In this document: positions 6,646 to 15,396 of the stretch, piece after piece | Layout of the letters: each line of letters opens with the position of its first letter | Position numbering within the stretch: the stretch's first letter is position 1 | Assembly (NCBI GenBank): GCA_052390495.1 | Contig: JBQTGW010000030.1 | Span: forward strand, 1 to 46,933 | Origin: GCA-003244245 sp052390495 | GTDB taxonomy: Bacteria > Actinomycetota > Actinomycetes > Mycobacteriales > Pseudonocardiaceae | Direction of reading: 5' to 3' | Length of the DNA: 46,933 bases | Program-made: the position numbers and the translations under genes | The notes under the pieces: generated by a model | Databases searched by the model: none | Told to the model about the DNA's origin: nothing | What the model saw: only the letters and a program-made list of their open reading frames with translations

Positions 6646-7536
6646 TCAGTGAGTGACCGGCAACTGCGTCTGTACCGGCTTCGGCTTCGGCGCCTCGCTC
6701 GGCGTGACTGCTTTCTCCGCGCCACAGGTGGCGGAGGAGATGACGATCTCCAGCAGGGCGTCACCTTCGGCGATCGGAAGCTCCAGGCCCGAGTTGAGCT
6801 CCGCAAGCTGCGCGAGCAGGTCATCGAGGGTCGGCTCAGCCAGCTCCTCGGCCGGAGCCTGCTCCGCTGGAGGCTGTTCTGCTGGGGCCTGCTCCGCTGG
6901 AGGCTGCTCAGCCTGGGCCTCCGCTTGGAGCTGCTCCACGGTCGGGACGTTCAAGTTCGGCGCGAGGTCCTTGAGCTGCTCAAGGTTGGCCGGTGTGATG
7001 GCCAGGTCAGGCACCTGGCCGCCGGGCAGCACCGAGATCCGCACCCCTTCGACGGTGAGCGAGCCGTCGTCGTTGTCACTCTGGTGGTTGAACACGACGT
7101 TCGCGATCGGCGAGAGATCCAGACCCTCACCAACGCCCGGATCAGACGGCAACGCACTGCCGCCGATGTCGCCACCGAGGATCGAGACGTCGCCCACACC
7201 GTCGTTGCAGGTCGCCTTGATGACCTCGGCCTTGACCAGATCAGCGATGTTGAGGTCGACGGCGGTGGCCGAGGAAGTGCTTCCGGCGGCAATCACCTTG
7301 AGCAGTCCGACGCCCAGCGGCGATGGGAACTCCGCCAGTGCGTCGGCCCCGTCAGGTGGGGCCTGTACCTGCGGAGTCGGGTCGATAGGCACCAGACCTT
7401 GCACCACGATTCCATAGGCGGAGGAAGTGGGCACATCAGCGGCACTGCTGGATACGGTTCCCAGCAGCAGGGCGGCCACCGCGGTGGCCGCTCCGGCTCC
7501 TGCTGCGCTGGCACCGGCGAGCTTCCTACTGATCAC
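6646..7536 (-). CDS. Secreted protein with Pro-Ala-Glu-Gln repeat, function unknown
   Basis: A 296-residue exported protein. The signal peptide is clear (MISRKLAGASAAGAGAATAVAALLLGTVSSSAAD, cleavage near 32). The middle (about 35-190) resembles surface proteins with a short-chain anchor domain (SAYGIVVQGLVPIDPTP, a style seen in choice-of-anchor P proteins), an assignment I hold weakly. Two cysteines (near 112 and 272) may pair. Residues about 205-232 are a tandem 10-residue repeat PPAEQAPAEQ encoded by a 30-bp DNA repeat at 6857-6916, followed by a Leu/Glu-rich segment. The GTG at 7536 has AAAGGA six bases upstream. It follows the L,D-transpeptidase by 31 bases and is probably co-transcribed with it. 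Confidence 0.75.
   Translation of the reverse strand: MISRKLAGASAAGAGAATAVAALLLGTVSSSAADVPTSSAYGIVVQGLVPIDPTPQVQAPPDGADALAEFPSPLGVGLLKVIAAGSTSSATAVDLNIADLVKAEVIKATCNDGVGDVSILGGDIGGSALPSDPGVGEGLDLSPIANVVFNHQSDNDDGSLTVEGVRISVLPGGQVPDLAITPANLEQLKDLAPNLNVPTVEQLQAEAQAEQPPAEQAPAEQPPAEQAPAEELAEPTLDDLLAQLAELNSGLELPIAEGDALLEIVISSATCGAEKAVTPSEAPKPKPVQTQLPVTH
6857..6916. repeat. 30-bp tandem repeat, two units
   Basis: The unit begins gcctgctccgctggaggctg and is repeated once with a diverged end. Read leftward it encodes the PAEQ/PPAEQ linker of the secreted protein. Confidence 0.75.
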
Positions 7537-7567
7537 GTGCGGTCCTTTCGCTTGTTGCTCGTTTCGT

Positions 7568-8401
7568 CTATTGGTCGTCGACGAGGACGATGGTCCCGAG
7601 GGGTACCTCGGTCAACTGGTCGAGGGCGTCCTTCGGAACCCGGATGCAGCCATCGCTGGAACGGGTACCGAAGACCTCATCGGTGGGCCAGGTGTGAATA
7701 GCGACGGTCCCCGGGCCGCCGCCGAAACTGTCCAGAGTGGGGCTGTGGGTGCCCAACGGCAGTATCACCGGGGAGTACCGCTGCTTGTAATCGCTGAACG
7801 ACCCGAGCAGGAAGGTCCGCCCCGGCGGTGTGGGAGCAGACGACTTGCCGATCCCGATGGTCCACTCGCCCAGCAGCGTCCCCTCACGGAACAGCTCCAT
7901 GCTGAACGAACGAAGGCGGATCCGGACCAGATGCGGTGTCACGGCACGATCAAGCTCATCGGTCGACAACCAACCTGCCGATCCGTTGGGCCGCGAAGGT
8001 AGCAGTACCTGCACCCAGCCCGGCTGTTCAGCGATCACCGGCAACCACGTGTCACCGACCTGCTCGGAACCGATCCGGGCAATCGCGGGACCACCAGGGG
8101 CCGCGAAGACCGGCACCTGCCGCCGTGGGTGGACCACGGAACCGTCGGTAGGCACGGCGGGACCAGGATCGAGTGGGGCATCGACGGTGGTGTGCGTGGT
8201 GCTCTCCGGGAGTACCGACACATCTGCCACCGGGGCTGGCGGGACTACCGCCGATGTCGCCGGGGTCGCTTCGACGTCGTCAGCGTTGTTGTCCGATGGC
8301 GAAAGCAAAGCCACCCCGACCAGGGTCAGCACCAGGACAACGACTCCGCCGAGCGTGGCGAACACCAGGAAGCGGCGACCGAACAGAGCAGAGTGAGCCA
8401 T
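7568..8401 (-). CDS. L,D-transpeptidase (YkuD domain), membrane-anchored
   Basis: A 277-residue peptidoglycan cross-linking enzyme candidate. One transmembrane anchor at about 10-33 (FLVFATLGGVVVLVLTLVGVALL) is followed by a Pro/Val-rich spacer, an SH3-like segment (about 85-150, PVFAAPGGPAIARIG...WVQVLLPSRPNGSAGWL) and the YkuD domain (about 155-277). The catalytic region reads VAIHTWPTDEVFGTRSSDGCIRVP: the family histidine and the nucleophilic cysteine are present, but SHGC is SDGC. The ATG at 8401 has GAGG close upstream. A longer open frame begins further up but has no family resemblance. It heads a short operon with the secreted protein. Confidence 0.9.
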   Translation of the reverse strand: MAHSALFGRRFLVFATLGGVVVLVLTLVGVALLSPSDNNADDVEATPATSAVVPPAPVADVSVLPESTTHTTVDAPLDPGPAVPTDGSVVHPRRQVPVFAAPGGPAIARIGSEQVGDTWLPVIAEQPGWVQVLLPSRPNGSAGWLSTDELDRAVTPHLVRIRLRSFSMELFREGTLLGEWTIGIGKSSAPTPPGRTFLLGSFSDYKQRYSPVILPLGTHSPTLDSFGGGPGTVAIHTWPTDEVFGTRSSDGCIRVPKDALDQLTEVPLGTIVLVDDQ

Positions 8402-8529
8402 GGCCTCATAACGCGATGTCGGGTTGTGCGGATCTGGCGGCGCCCTCCCCGACGGGCGACGCGACCGGAACTTGGCCGCGCGATGACGCACCCTAGCGGG
8501 TCACCCGATCGCCGCTCCGTGACCCCCCA

Positions 8530-8640
8530 CTACAGCCCGCCACCGACCGGCTCGAGCTCGTGCGTGACGCGCTCACTGGTCCGCTCGACCAGGGTCGCGA
8601 TCTGCGACTTGCCGCCCTGTCCGATGATCAGATCCCCCAC
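8530..8640 (-). pseudogene. IS30-family transposase remnant
   Basis: Read leftward, about 36 codons encode GDLIIGQGGKSQIATLVERT, which matches the conserved DDE-domain core of IS30 transposases (consensus of the type WEGDLIIG...S.IATLVERTTR, first catalytic Asp). The frame ends at TAG (8530-8532) shortly after, and nothing recognisable continues on either side. Inverted repeats were not found. It is a fragment of a lost insertion sequence. Confidence 0.7.
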
Positions 8641-8669
8641 CGGGCCGACGCCACCAGCTTCCGCTCCTT

Positions 8670-8820
8670 CGGCCGGACCTTGCCGGCACCGACGACGTCT
8701 CGGGGTTCGTGGTACTGCCCCGGCGCTGGGTGGTCGAGCGGACCTTCGGGTGGCTGATGCGTCATCGCCGCCTGGTCCGCCGATTACGAGCAGCTACCCG
8801 AGCATCACGAGGCGATGGGG
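8670..8820 (+). pseudogene. IS5-family transposase C-terminal remnant, frameshifted
   Basis: Rightward codons give GFVVLPRRWVVERTFGWLMR and then HRRLVR, the hallmark C-terminal segment of IS5-group (IS112/IS1647-like) transposases, including the catalytic Glu (VVERT). One extra C near 8780 shifts the frame, after which DYEQLPEHHEAM continues in another frame. The N-terminal two thirds are absent. It lies back to back with the IS30 fragment. Confidence 0.75.
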
Positions 8821-9039
8821 CGGAGAACGCAAGACCCCACCGAAACAAGATCTACAGGTAGATTCTTCCCGGGACCACTGCCGGAGGGGCACTTTCACGA
8901 CGAACCAATTCTTCGGCGTTACGCGCCGAGTAACCGACTTCGAGGCAGACGTACGGCGCGCTCGCTGTAACGTAACTTTCCCATGAAAACTAGTATATAT
9001 ATAAAGCGGTCCAGATATATGCGGATATGCCGGGAGGGA
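8821..9039. other. Gene-poor stretch with AT-rich core
   Basis: No coding frame with family resemblance or a ribosome site was seen. The sequence at 8988-9030 is strikingly AT-rich for this genome (ctagtatatatataaagc, then gatatatgcggatatg) and borders the transposase remnants. It could be an old insertion junction or a protein-binding or supercoiling-sensitive site. Nothing in the sequence decides this. Confidence 0.5.
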
Positions 9040-9225
9040 TCAGCGGTTGATCTCGGTGTGAGGGTGCTGGTAGGGGATCTGGTCCGCGGGTAACGGGAAG
9101 GTGACCTCGCCGAACGGGGACAGGGCGCCCTGGACCGGCGCGAGTAGCTCGCTGACCGGGTGGTCCTCGTCGGACCAGGTCGGCCAGGTCGGGTCGATCC
9201 GATCGGTGTGCTTCGGCTTGGCCAC
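9040..9225 (-). CDS. Small conserved-looking protein of unknown function
   Basis: A 61-residue acidic, Pro/Trp-rich soluble protein (MAKPKHTDRIDPTWPTWSDE..., ending HPHTEINR). There are no membrane segments or cysteines. The GTG at 9225 is preceded by a very good site, GAGGAGGAGCC. It is divergent from the helicase-associated gene, which matches the place of the small Rv0863-type protein next to Rv0862c in mycobacteria. I infer that from position only. Reading it as a shadow gene is unlikely given the ribosome site and low-repeat composition. Confidence 0.72.
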   Translation of the reverse strand: MAKPKHTDRIDPTWPTWSDEDHPVSELLAPVQGALSPFGEVTFPLPADQIPYQHPHTEINR

Positions 9226-9308
9226 GGCTCCTCCTCGCTGAGTTGGCTTCCAGTGTGCCCGGTGGCGGGGCGGTGGACCTGTTCGGGGCCTGAACTACCG
9301 TGGAGGCA

Positions 9309-11336
9309 ATGCCCGCCACACCCACCCCATTGGCGCAATGGCTGCGTTGCCTGGACGACGACGCGCTTGCCGCGCTGCTGAGCGACCGTCCGGACCTTGC
9401 CGTACCTGCCCCCGCCAACTCAACTGTGCTGGCCATCCGGGCCGGGATCCCGGCGTCGGTGGCCCGGACGTGCGAGGATCTCGATCGGTTCACCTTGGCG
9501 GTGCTCACCGCTCTGGTGGTGGCAGGGGCGGACAGCGCACCAGTGCACCGCCGGGCGCTCACCCGGCTGCTTGGAAGCAGGATCACGGCCCGTCACACCA
9601 CCCGCGCGCTGGATACCCTGCGACGACGCGCGCTGGCCTGGGGGGGTGACGACGAGCTCGCCGTTGTCCCGGCCGCCCGGGAGATCACCGGATCGCACCC
9701 GGGTGGGCTGGGCCGCCCGGCGCCGCAGCTGGTCGGCCTCGACGTCAATGCCCTACTCGCCGAGCTCCCCGAGTCCGAGCTGGGGGTGTTGCGAGTGCTG
9801 GCCAACGGGTCACCGATCGGGGAGACCCGCGACGCTGTGCAGGTACTCTCCCTGGACCGGGCGCGCACGCCGGTAGCGCGGCTGCTGGCCCGCGGGCTGC
9901 TCCGCCGGATCGACTCCGGCACTGTCGAGTTGCCTGCGCAGATAGGTATCGCGATGCGTGGGGACCAGCCCCTCGGGCACCTCGAGCCGACCGAACCGGA
10001 GTTGCCCGCCCGCGTGCTCGATCCGTCCACGGTGGACTCGACCGCCGCGGGCGCAGTGCTGAGTCTGCTGCGACACGTCGAGAACCTGCTCGCCGCGTGG
10101 TCGCAGGAACCGCCCACAGTGCTGCGCTCCGGTGGCCTGGGGGTCCGGGAGGTACGACGCACCGCGCGAGTGCTGGACGTCGAGGACTCGACGGTCGTCC
10201 TGCTGGCCGAAGTCACCGTCGCAGCGGGGCTGGTCACCTGCACCGAAGACTTGGTGTGGTTACCCACCGTGGCCACCGACGCATGGCTGGCCGCGTCACC
10301 CGAGCGGCGCTGGGCGGTGCTGGCGGACGCCTGGTTGGAGCTGCCCCGGCTGCCGAGGCTGGCCTGGGTTCGCCCCGACAAAGACAAAGCCAAGGACCGG
10401 GCGCTGGCCCCGCTGTCGGAGGAGCTGCGCAGGCCGCGAGCAGCGGCCCAGCGGCGGTGGGTGCTCGAAGCGCTCGCCGAGCTGCCCGCGGGCAAGGCGA
10501 TCAAGCGCGTGGACGAGCTCGCCGCGGTGCTGGCCTGGCGGGCCCCGCGCCGGGGCGGGCGACTACGCGATGAGGTGGTCGGCTGGACCGTCGAGGAGGC
10601 CACCGCACTCGGGATAGTGGCGCTGGGTGCGGTGAGTACGGCAGGGCGGGTGCTACTCACCGAGGGCGCCGCAGCCGCCACCGCCACCATGGCGGCGGCC
10701 CTGCCCAAGCCGGTGGACCACGTGCTGGTCCAAGCCGACCGCACAGTCGTGGCGCCGGGACCGCTGGAACCCGACCTGGCCAGGCAGATCGGGCTGGTGG
10801 CGGACGTGGAGTCAGCGGGCGGCGCCACCGTCTACCGGATTACCGAGGCCACCGTGCGCCGCGCACTGGACGCCGGGCGCAGCGCAGCCGAGCTGCACGA
10901 ACTGTTCCGGACCCGATCCCGGACCCCAGTACCGCAGTCACTGAGCTACCTCATCGACGACGTGGCACGCCGACACGGACGCCTGCGCGGCGGCGCGTGC
11001 GCCTCCTTCCTACGCTGCGACGACGAGGCCCTGCTCGCCGAACTGCTGGCGCATCCGATCGCCGCTCGCACCGAGCTACGCAGGCTCGCCCACACCGTAG
11101 CGAGCAGCCCGGTGCCGCTGCCTGAACTACTGGGCGAACTGCGATCGGCCGGATTCAGCCCGGTCGCCGAAGGTGCTGACGGCCAGCTGATCGATCTGCG
11201 CGCCGAAGTCCGTCGAGCCCCGGTCCGGACCCGGGCGATCCGCCCTCCCGCGCTACCCCGGACTCTGTCAGCTGAGCAACTGGCGACTCTGGTGCGCGGA
11301 ATGCGAGCTGGCGACGCGGCGGCCATGGCGAACTGA
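9309..11336 (+). CDS. Helicase-associated protein with XPB/Ssl2-like C-terminal domain
   Basis: A 675-residue protein of the actinobacterial family found beside ercc3 (Rv0862c-like). The N-terminus (PLAQWLRCLDDDALAALLSDRPDL) and the repeated winged-helix-like middle fit the family. The last third (about 455-560, VDHVLVQADRTVVAPGPLEPDLARQIGLVADVESAGGATVYRITEATVRRALDAG) is the Helicase_C_3-type domain. No Walker motifs are visible, so it is not an ATPase itself. It probably assists XPB-type DNA unwinding, but its biochemical role is unproven. A GTG nine bases earlier (9300) is an alternative start. GGAGG lies only two bases before the ATG, so the start is uncertain. Confidence 0.85.
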   Translation: MPATPTPLAQWLRCLDDDALAALLSDRPDLAVPAPANSTVLAIRAGIPASVARTCEDLDRFTLAVLTALVVAGADSAPVHRRALTRLLGSRITARHTTRALDTLRRRALAWGGDDELAVVPAAREITGSHPGGLGRPAPQLVGLDVNALLAELPESELGVLRVLANGSPIGETRDAVQVLSLDRARTPVARLLARGLLRRIDSGTVELPAQIGIAMRGDQPLGHLEPTEPELPARVLDPSTVDSTAAGAVLSLLRHVENLLAAWSQEPPTVLRSGGLGVREVRRTARVLDVEDSTVVLLAEVTVAAGLVTCTEDLVWLPTVATDAWLAASPERRWAVLADAWLELPRLPRLAWVRPDKDKAKDRALAPLSEELRRPRAAAQRRWVLEALAELPAGKAIKRVDELAAVLAWRAPRRGGRLRDEVVGWTVEEATALGIVALGAVSTAGRVLLTEGAAAATATMAAALPKPVDHVLVQADRTVVAPGPLEPDLARQIGLVADVESAGGATVYRITEATVRRALDAGRSAAELHELFRTRSRTPVPQSLSYLIDDVARRHGRLRGGACASFLRCDDEALLAELLAHPIAARTELRRLAHTVASSPVPLPELLGELRSAGFSPVAEGADGQLIDLRAEVRRAPVRTRAIRPPALPRTLSAEQLATLVRGMRAGDAAAMAN

Positions 11337-11345
11337 ACCGGCGAC

Positions 11346-11777
11346 CTACCAACGCGGCAGGGTGCTCTGCAACTGCGCACGCAACGCGGGACTCAGCACC
11401 TGACCAGCCCGTTCGGCCAGCACTGTCATCTCGTAACCGACCAGCCCGATATCGCAGTTCGGCGAGGCCAGCACAGCGAGGCTGGACCCGTCGGTGATCG
11501 CCATGATCAGCATCATGCCGCGATCCATCTCCACGACAGTCTGCACCAGGCCACCCGCCTCGAAGCAGCGCGCGGCGCCGATCGCCAGGCTCACCAGACC
11601 GGAGGTGACCGCAGCCAGTTGATCAGCCCTATCTCGGGGTAACCCGGAGGAAAGGGTGAGCGGAATCCCGTCGGATGAGACCACCACAGCGTGCGCCACA
11701 CCAGGTACCCGGTCCACAAAGCTATCCACCAGCCAGCCGAACTGGTCGAGCTCAGACTGTGGCGCTACTCCCTTCAC
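11346..11777 (-). CDS. Roadblock/LC7 protein (conservon CvnB type), second copy
   Basis: A 143-residue Roadblock/LC7-domain protein: FGWLVDSFVDRVPGVAHAVVVSSDG at the start, then LPRDRADQLAAVTSGLVSLAIGAARCFEAGG, and VEMDRGMMLIMAITDGSSLAVLA in the core. Such proteins bind small Ras-like GTPases and help transmit kinase signals in Streptomyces conservons. The GTG at 11777 has AGGAGG seven bases upstream and overlaps the TGA of the second kinase (GTGA). It ends 9 bases from the convergent helicase-associated gene. It is about 60 percent alike by eye to the first Roadblock protein at 15989-16417. Confidence 0.92.
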   Translation of the reverse strand: MKGVAPQSELDQFGWLVDSFVDRVPGVAHAVVVSSDGIPLTLSSGLPRDRADQLAAVTSGLVSLAIGAARCFEAGGLVQTVVEMDRGMMLIMAITDGSSLAVLASPNCDIGLVGYEMTVLAERAGQVLSPALRAQLQSTLPRW

Positions 11778-14758
11778 TGCAAACCCTCCTCGGGATGACG
11801 CGAACCCTCATCGGGATAACCCTGGCGGGCATGGGTGCGCGCAAGCCGGTCACCCAGGCTGATGCGGGAGTGCCTGCCGTGCCGCAACCCCTGCTGATAG
11901 CTACTCAACCGACCACGCACGTCCTCCGCTGTGCGGGCCAAGCGATTCGAACTCGGAGCCGGGCCGGGCCTGCTGGGGCCTGCCGACCCGGGGATGAGCT
12001 GCGCCCCGGGTTGTCGCTTGGGCAGCCCGGCCGTGGTGACCTCGAAGTCAACCCGGGTACCCAACGCCTTGGCGGCATACCAGCCCTCGTCCCCGGCCGA
12101 CCGCCATTCCAGCGCGGTCGGCACAGGCAGACTGCCGAGTCCGGGGGACGACAGTGATGTCTCTGATGTCTCGTCAATCTGATCGTCTGGCGTCATCTGC
12201 TCTGGCGCCGCTTGGCCTGGGGACACCGATTGCTCCTGCCGGAACCAGGCTGAGACCGATTCGAAGATCTCCTCACGCGCCTGCTGCGGGACAGCAACCA
12301 CTGTCCCCGATTCCGGGACAGCGGCCACCGTCCCCGAGCCGCTGGCTGGTACCCGGTCCGGCCCGTGTTCCGGCTCTTCATGACCGAAGAGCTCGAACCA
12401 CTCCTCCTCCGCCGTGCGCGGACGGCGACGGCGCACCGTCATCAGACCACCGATCGAGGACGGGCTGAACCGGTCCGGATCGGCCGCACCTTCGACCACG
12501 TCCGCCCGCAGCGTCTCCGCATTCGTCCCACTCCACGCAGTGCCGAACGCACCATCGCGGGCCGAAGAACCTGATAACAGGGGCTCGGCTGGGGACTCTG
12601 CGGACACCAGAGTCGAGGGCACCAGCACCGCCGCGGTAATCCCGAAATCGCCCCGCCGCTGGCGCAGCCGCACGCTGATATTGTGCCGCGCGGCCAGCCT
12701 GCTCACCACGAAGAGGCCCATCTGGCGAGAGACGGACGCGTCGGGCGCTGGTGGTGCGGCGAGCCGCTCGTTGATCGCATGCAGCTCACCCGGCGGCAGG
12801 CCGGTCCCACAGTCGATGATCTCTACCAGCAAGTCGCCTTCCTCCGTGATCCCGCTACGCAAAGTTACCGAGTTGTCCGGAGGGCTTGCGCTGGTCGCGT
12901 TGTCCAGCAGCTCGGAGATCAAGTGCGCCAGATCGCCCGCGGCTGTCCCGGACACGATCGCGGCGGGCGGGCGCCGCAGCGTTACCCGGTCATATTCCGC
13001 GATCTCCGAAACCGCGGCACGCAGCATGTCGAGTACCGAGCTCCCGCTCTCGGCGTCACGGAGCAGCTCGCCACCTGCCAGCACCAAGAGGTTCTCGCTG
13101 TTGCGCCGCATCCTGATGGCGAGGTGGTCGAGCTGGCACAGGTTGCTCAGCAGCTCCGGGTCCTGCTCCCCGCACTCCAGCTTGCCGATCAACTTCAGTT
13201 GCCGTTCCACCAGGTGCTGGCTGCGACCGGCGAGGTTGAGGAAGATGTCGTTGATGTTGCTGCGCAGCATGGCCTGCTCCGCAGCCAGCCGGACCGCCTG
13301 CACATGCACCGTGTCGAAGGCCCTGGCGACCTGGCCGACCTCCTCCTGGGAGTACACCGGAACCGGATCGACCGTCGTCTCCCCGATCTTGTTGTCGGCG
13401 GACCGCAGGTGCTCAACGGCGTCGGGCAACCTCCGATCGGCGACGGTGAACGCGTGGGTACGCAACGCGCGCAGGGGTCGCAGTAGCGAGCGCACCACCA
13501 CTACGAGCAGTGCCACGGCGAGCACCAGGAGAGCAACGACCACGGCCGCATCCCGGATGGCCGCGTGCGATGCCCGTTCACCGAGAGTCGTTGTATCGGT
13601 CAGCAGCTCGTCCAGCAGGGCCGTCTCGACCTGGCGGAACCGGTCGATGGTCTCAATGGCAACGACGTCCCAGCCAGCGAGCACGTTCTGCGGCCCGGCG
13701 CCAAGTGCGCGTTCCGACAGTTCGCCTTCTGACAGTGCGCCATCCAGCAGCCGCTGCCTGGCGGCCACCGCATCGCCGGTCACCGTGTCGGCGTAACGCT
13801 GGCGTTGCTCGGGTGGCACGGCATCGTCGAACGCGTCGATGGCGGCATCGAACCGGACATCCGAAGTGCGCAGGACGCCCAGCTGCTCGGGCGAGAGGCT
13901 GCCGGACAGCAGGGCAGCCAGCAACACCGCATGTTGAACGGAGAGCTGCTCCTTGGCGATGGCCAGTGCTGCGAGGCCCGCAGCTTGCCCCCGCAGCGGA
14001 TCGCTCGCGCCACCCAGCATCGCACGATGCAACTCCAGCAGGACCGCGATCGCCTCGGTATAGCCGACCGCGACGCGGTCCGCGGCGGGTCCCGGAGCAA
14101 ACCTCTCCTTCCGCAGACTGGACAGCCGAGTAAGCACATCCTGGTAAGCCACCGACTCCGGGGCAGCAGACCCAAGATCAGCGGCCCCGGAATCACCCGA
14201 ACGCAGTGCGGTGATCCCGATGTCCACCCGCTGGATCTGGGACGACAGCGCGGCGCCGTCCACCGCGCCGGGACTGATCATCTCAGCGAGCACCAGCTGC
14301 CGTTCCCGCTGCACGTCGTGTACGACTACCCCGACCAGCTGGGCCAGCGCCACCTGCCGCGCCACCACTCGAAGCTGGCCTGCCTCCCGAAGCGAATCGG
14401 CGACCCGCAGCCCGCCGAGCACCCCGGCGAGCAGTAGCGGTACCAGCAACACCGCCGTGAGCTTGGTACCCAGCCGCCAGTCCCGCATCCGCCACCAGCC
14501 ACCGCGACGGCGCAGCTGGCTGAGATCCCCACCGAGGACGGCAACGCCGGGCACCCCGCCGAACTTCAGCGCGGTCATCCCATCCCGAGTTGCGGCGGTG
14601 TTGGTTCCTTCGGATCGCCCGGAGGTGGTTCGGGGGCTAGCTTCCTGGGCGGCCACGCCAACGTACCTTCCCGCTCGATCTAGGCGCCGTCCCCCGGGTA
14701 CGGTGCGCGTCACTGCATCGTGTTCGGCAGGAGACAGCATAGCGGGCAACCCAGTCAC
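11774..14758 (-). CDS. Nitrate/nitrite-sensor-type histidine kinase (CvnA type), second copy
   Basis: A 994-residue membrane kinase from the GTG at 14758, which overlaps the GTPase stop (GTGA). The first 90 residues have no family look; the ATG at 14578 or 14488 may be the true start. Transmembrane segment 1 is at about 98-118 (LTAVLLVPLLLAGVLGG), then comes a NIT-type extracytoplasmic sensor, transmembrane segment 2 near 400 (VVVALLVLAVALLVVVV), and HAMP. The dimerisation stretch CQLDHLAIRMRRNSENLLVLAG has a histidine. The HATPase domain shows N box HLISELLDNATSAS, G1 IIDCGTGLPP and G2 MGLFVVSRLAARH. A Pro/Glu-rich tail ends in GRLSSYQQGLRHGRH, shared with the first kinase. Confidence 0.92.
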   Translation of the reverse strand: MTGLPAMLSPAEHDAVTRTVPGGRRLDRAGRYVGVAAQEASPRTTSGRSEGTNTAATRDGMTALKFGGVPGVAVLGGDLSQLRRRGGWWRMRDWRLGTKLTAVLLVPLLLAGVLGGLRVADSLREAGQLRVVARQVALAQLVGVVVHDVQRERQLVLAEMISPGAVDGAALSSQIQRVDIGITALRSGDSGAADLGSAAPESVAYQDVLTRLSSLRKERFAPGPAADRVAVGYTEAIAVLLELHRAMLGGASDPLRGQAAGLAALAIAKEQLSVQHAVLLAALLSGSLSPEQLGVLRTSDVRFDAAIDAFDDAVPPEQRQRYADTVTGDAVAARQRLLDGALSEGELSERALGAGPQNVLAGWDVVAIETIDRFRQVETALLDELLTDTTTLGERASHAAIRDAAVVVALLVLAVALLVVVVRSLLRPLRALRTHAFTVADRRLPDAVEHLRSADNKIGETTVDPVPVYSQEEVGQVARAFDTVHVQAVRLAAEQAMLRSNINDIFLNLAGRSQHLVERQLKLIGKLECGEQDPELLSNLCQLDHLAIRMRRNSENLLVLAGGELLRDAESGSSVLDMLRAAVSEIAEYDRVTLRRPPAAIVSGTAAGDLAHLISELLDNATSASPPDNSVTLRSGITEEGDLLVEIIDCGTGLPPGELHAINERLAAPPAPDASVSRQMGLFVVSRLAARHNISVRLRQRRGDFGITAAVLVPSTLVSAESPAEPLLSGSSARDGAFGTAWSGTNAETLRADVVEGAADPDRFSPSSIGGLMTVRRRRPRTAEEEWFELFGHEEPEHGPDRVPASGSGTVAAVPESGTVVAVPQQAREEIFESVSAWFRQEQSVSPGQAAPEQMTPDDQIDETSETSLSSPGLGSLPVPTALEWRSAGDEGWYAAKALGTRVDFEVTTAGLPKRQPGAQLIPGSAGPSRPGPAPSSNRLARTAEDVRGRLSSYQQGLRHGRHSRISLGDRLARTHARQGYPDEGSRHPEEGLQ

Positions 14759-15396
14759 GCACCGGCCGCCACGGACCGGCGCATGGCGTACTCGACCAGG
14801 GCGATGAGGGTGTGCTTGGTGGACTCCCGCTCGCGGGCGTCACACGGGACGATCGGCACCTCAGGATTGATGACCAACGCATCGCGGACATCCTCGACAC
14901 CGTGGTTCAGCATACCGTCGAAACAGTTCAGCCCAATCAGATAGGGCAAACCGCGGTCCTCGAAGAAGTCCACCGCGGCAAAGCAGTCGCCCAGCCTTCG
15001 GGTGTCCGCCAGCACTACCGCGCCGATCGCACCGCGCACCAGGTCGTCCCACATGAACCAGAACCGGTGCTGCCCCGGGGTGCCGAACAGGTAGAGGATC
15101 AGCTCTGAATCCAACGAGACGCGGCCGAAATCCATCGCCACCGTAGTGGTCGACTTGGCCGGGATGGCGGCGAGGTCGTCGATGCCGGTGCTGGCCTCGG
15201 TGAGCACGGCCTCTGTGGTCAGCGGAACGATCTCGGAAACCGATCCGACGAAGGTCGTCTTGCCGACGCCGAAACCTCCGGCCACGACAATCTTCGCGGA
15301 GATAACGTCGGCCCGACCGGAGTCGGCCCGACTGAAGTCGGCCCGACTGAAGTCGGCCCGGTTAGAGTCGGCCCGATTAAAGTCGACGGAGTCCAC
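14755..15396 (-). CDS. Ras-like GTPase (conservon CvnD type) with repeat N-terminus
   Basis: A 213-residue small GTPase. G1/P-loop GGFGVGKTTFVGS lies near residue 40. The G3 region reads LFGTPGQHRFWFMWDD, as in CvnD/MglA-like proteins, which use TPGQ rather than DxxG. The G4-like stretch is GLNCFDG. It likely switches signalling with the Roadblock and DUF742 partners at the membrane. The first 30 residues are RADFS/RADSG-type five-residue repeats encoded by a 15-bp DNA repeat and precede the normal family start. The GTG at 15396 overlaps the DUF742 gene by 20 bases, with AAAGGG about seven bases upstream. Confidence 0.93.
   Translation of the reverse strand: MDSVDFNRADSNRADFSRADFSRADSGRADVISAKIVVAGGFGVGKTTFVGSVSEIVPLTTEAVLTEASTGIDDLAAIPAKSTTTVAMDFGRVSLDSELILYLFGTPGQHRFWFMWDDLVRGAIGAVVLADTRRLGDCFAAVDFFEDRGLPYLIGLNCFDGMLNHGVEDVRDALVINPEVPIVPCDARERESTKHTLIALVEYAMRRSVAAGA
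15307..15381. repeat. 15-bp tandem repeat, five units, in the GTPase 5' end
   Basis: The unit is gtcggcccgactgaa on the plus strand; copies begin at 15307, 15322, 15337, 15352 and 15367 with one to four changes. Read leftward it encodes FSRAD-type pentapeptides. The right end runs into the overlap with the DUF742 gene, whose own stop codon lies inside the last unit. Confidence 0.9.

Noticed and set aside
9593..10828. Long leftward open frame of over 400 codons
   Set aside because: Antisense shadow of the helicase-associated gene; composition is Ser/Arg/Thr-rich and shows no family motif or ribosome site.
12414..13796. Long rightward open frame of 460 codons
   Set aside because: Antisense of the second kinase, whose motifs are unmistakable; the rightward product is low-complexity.
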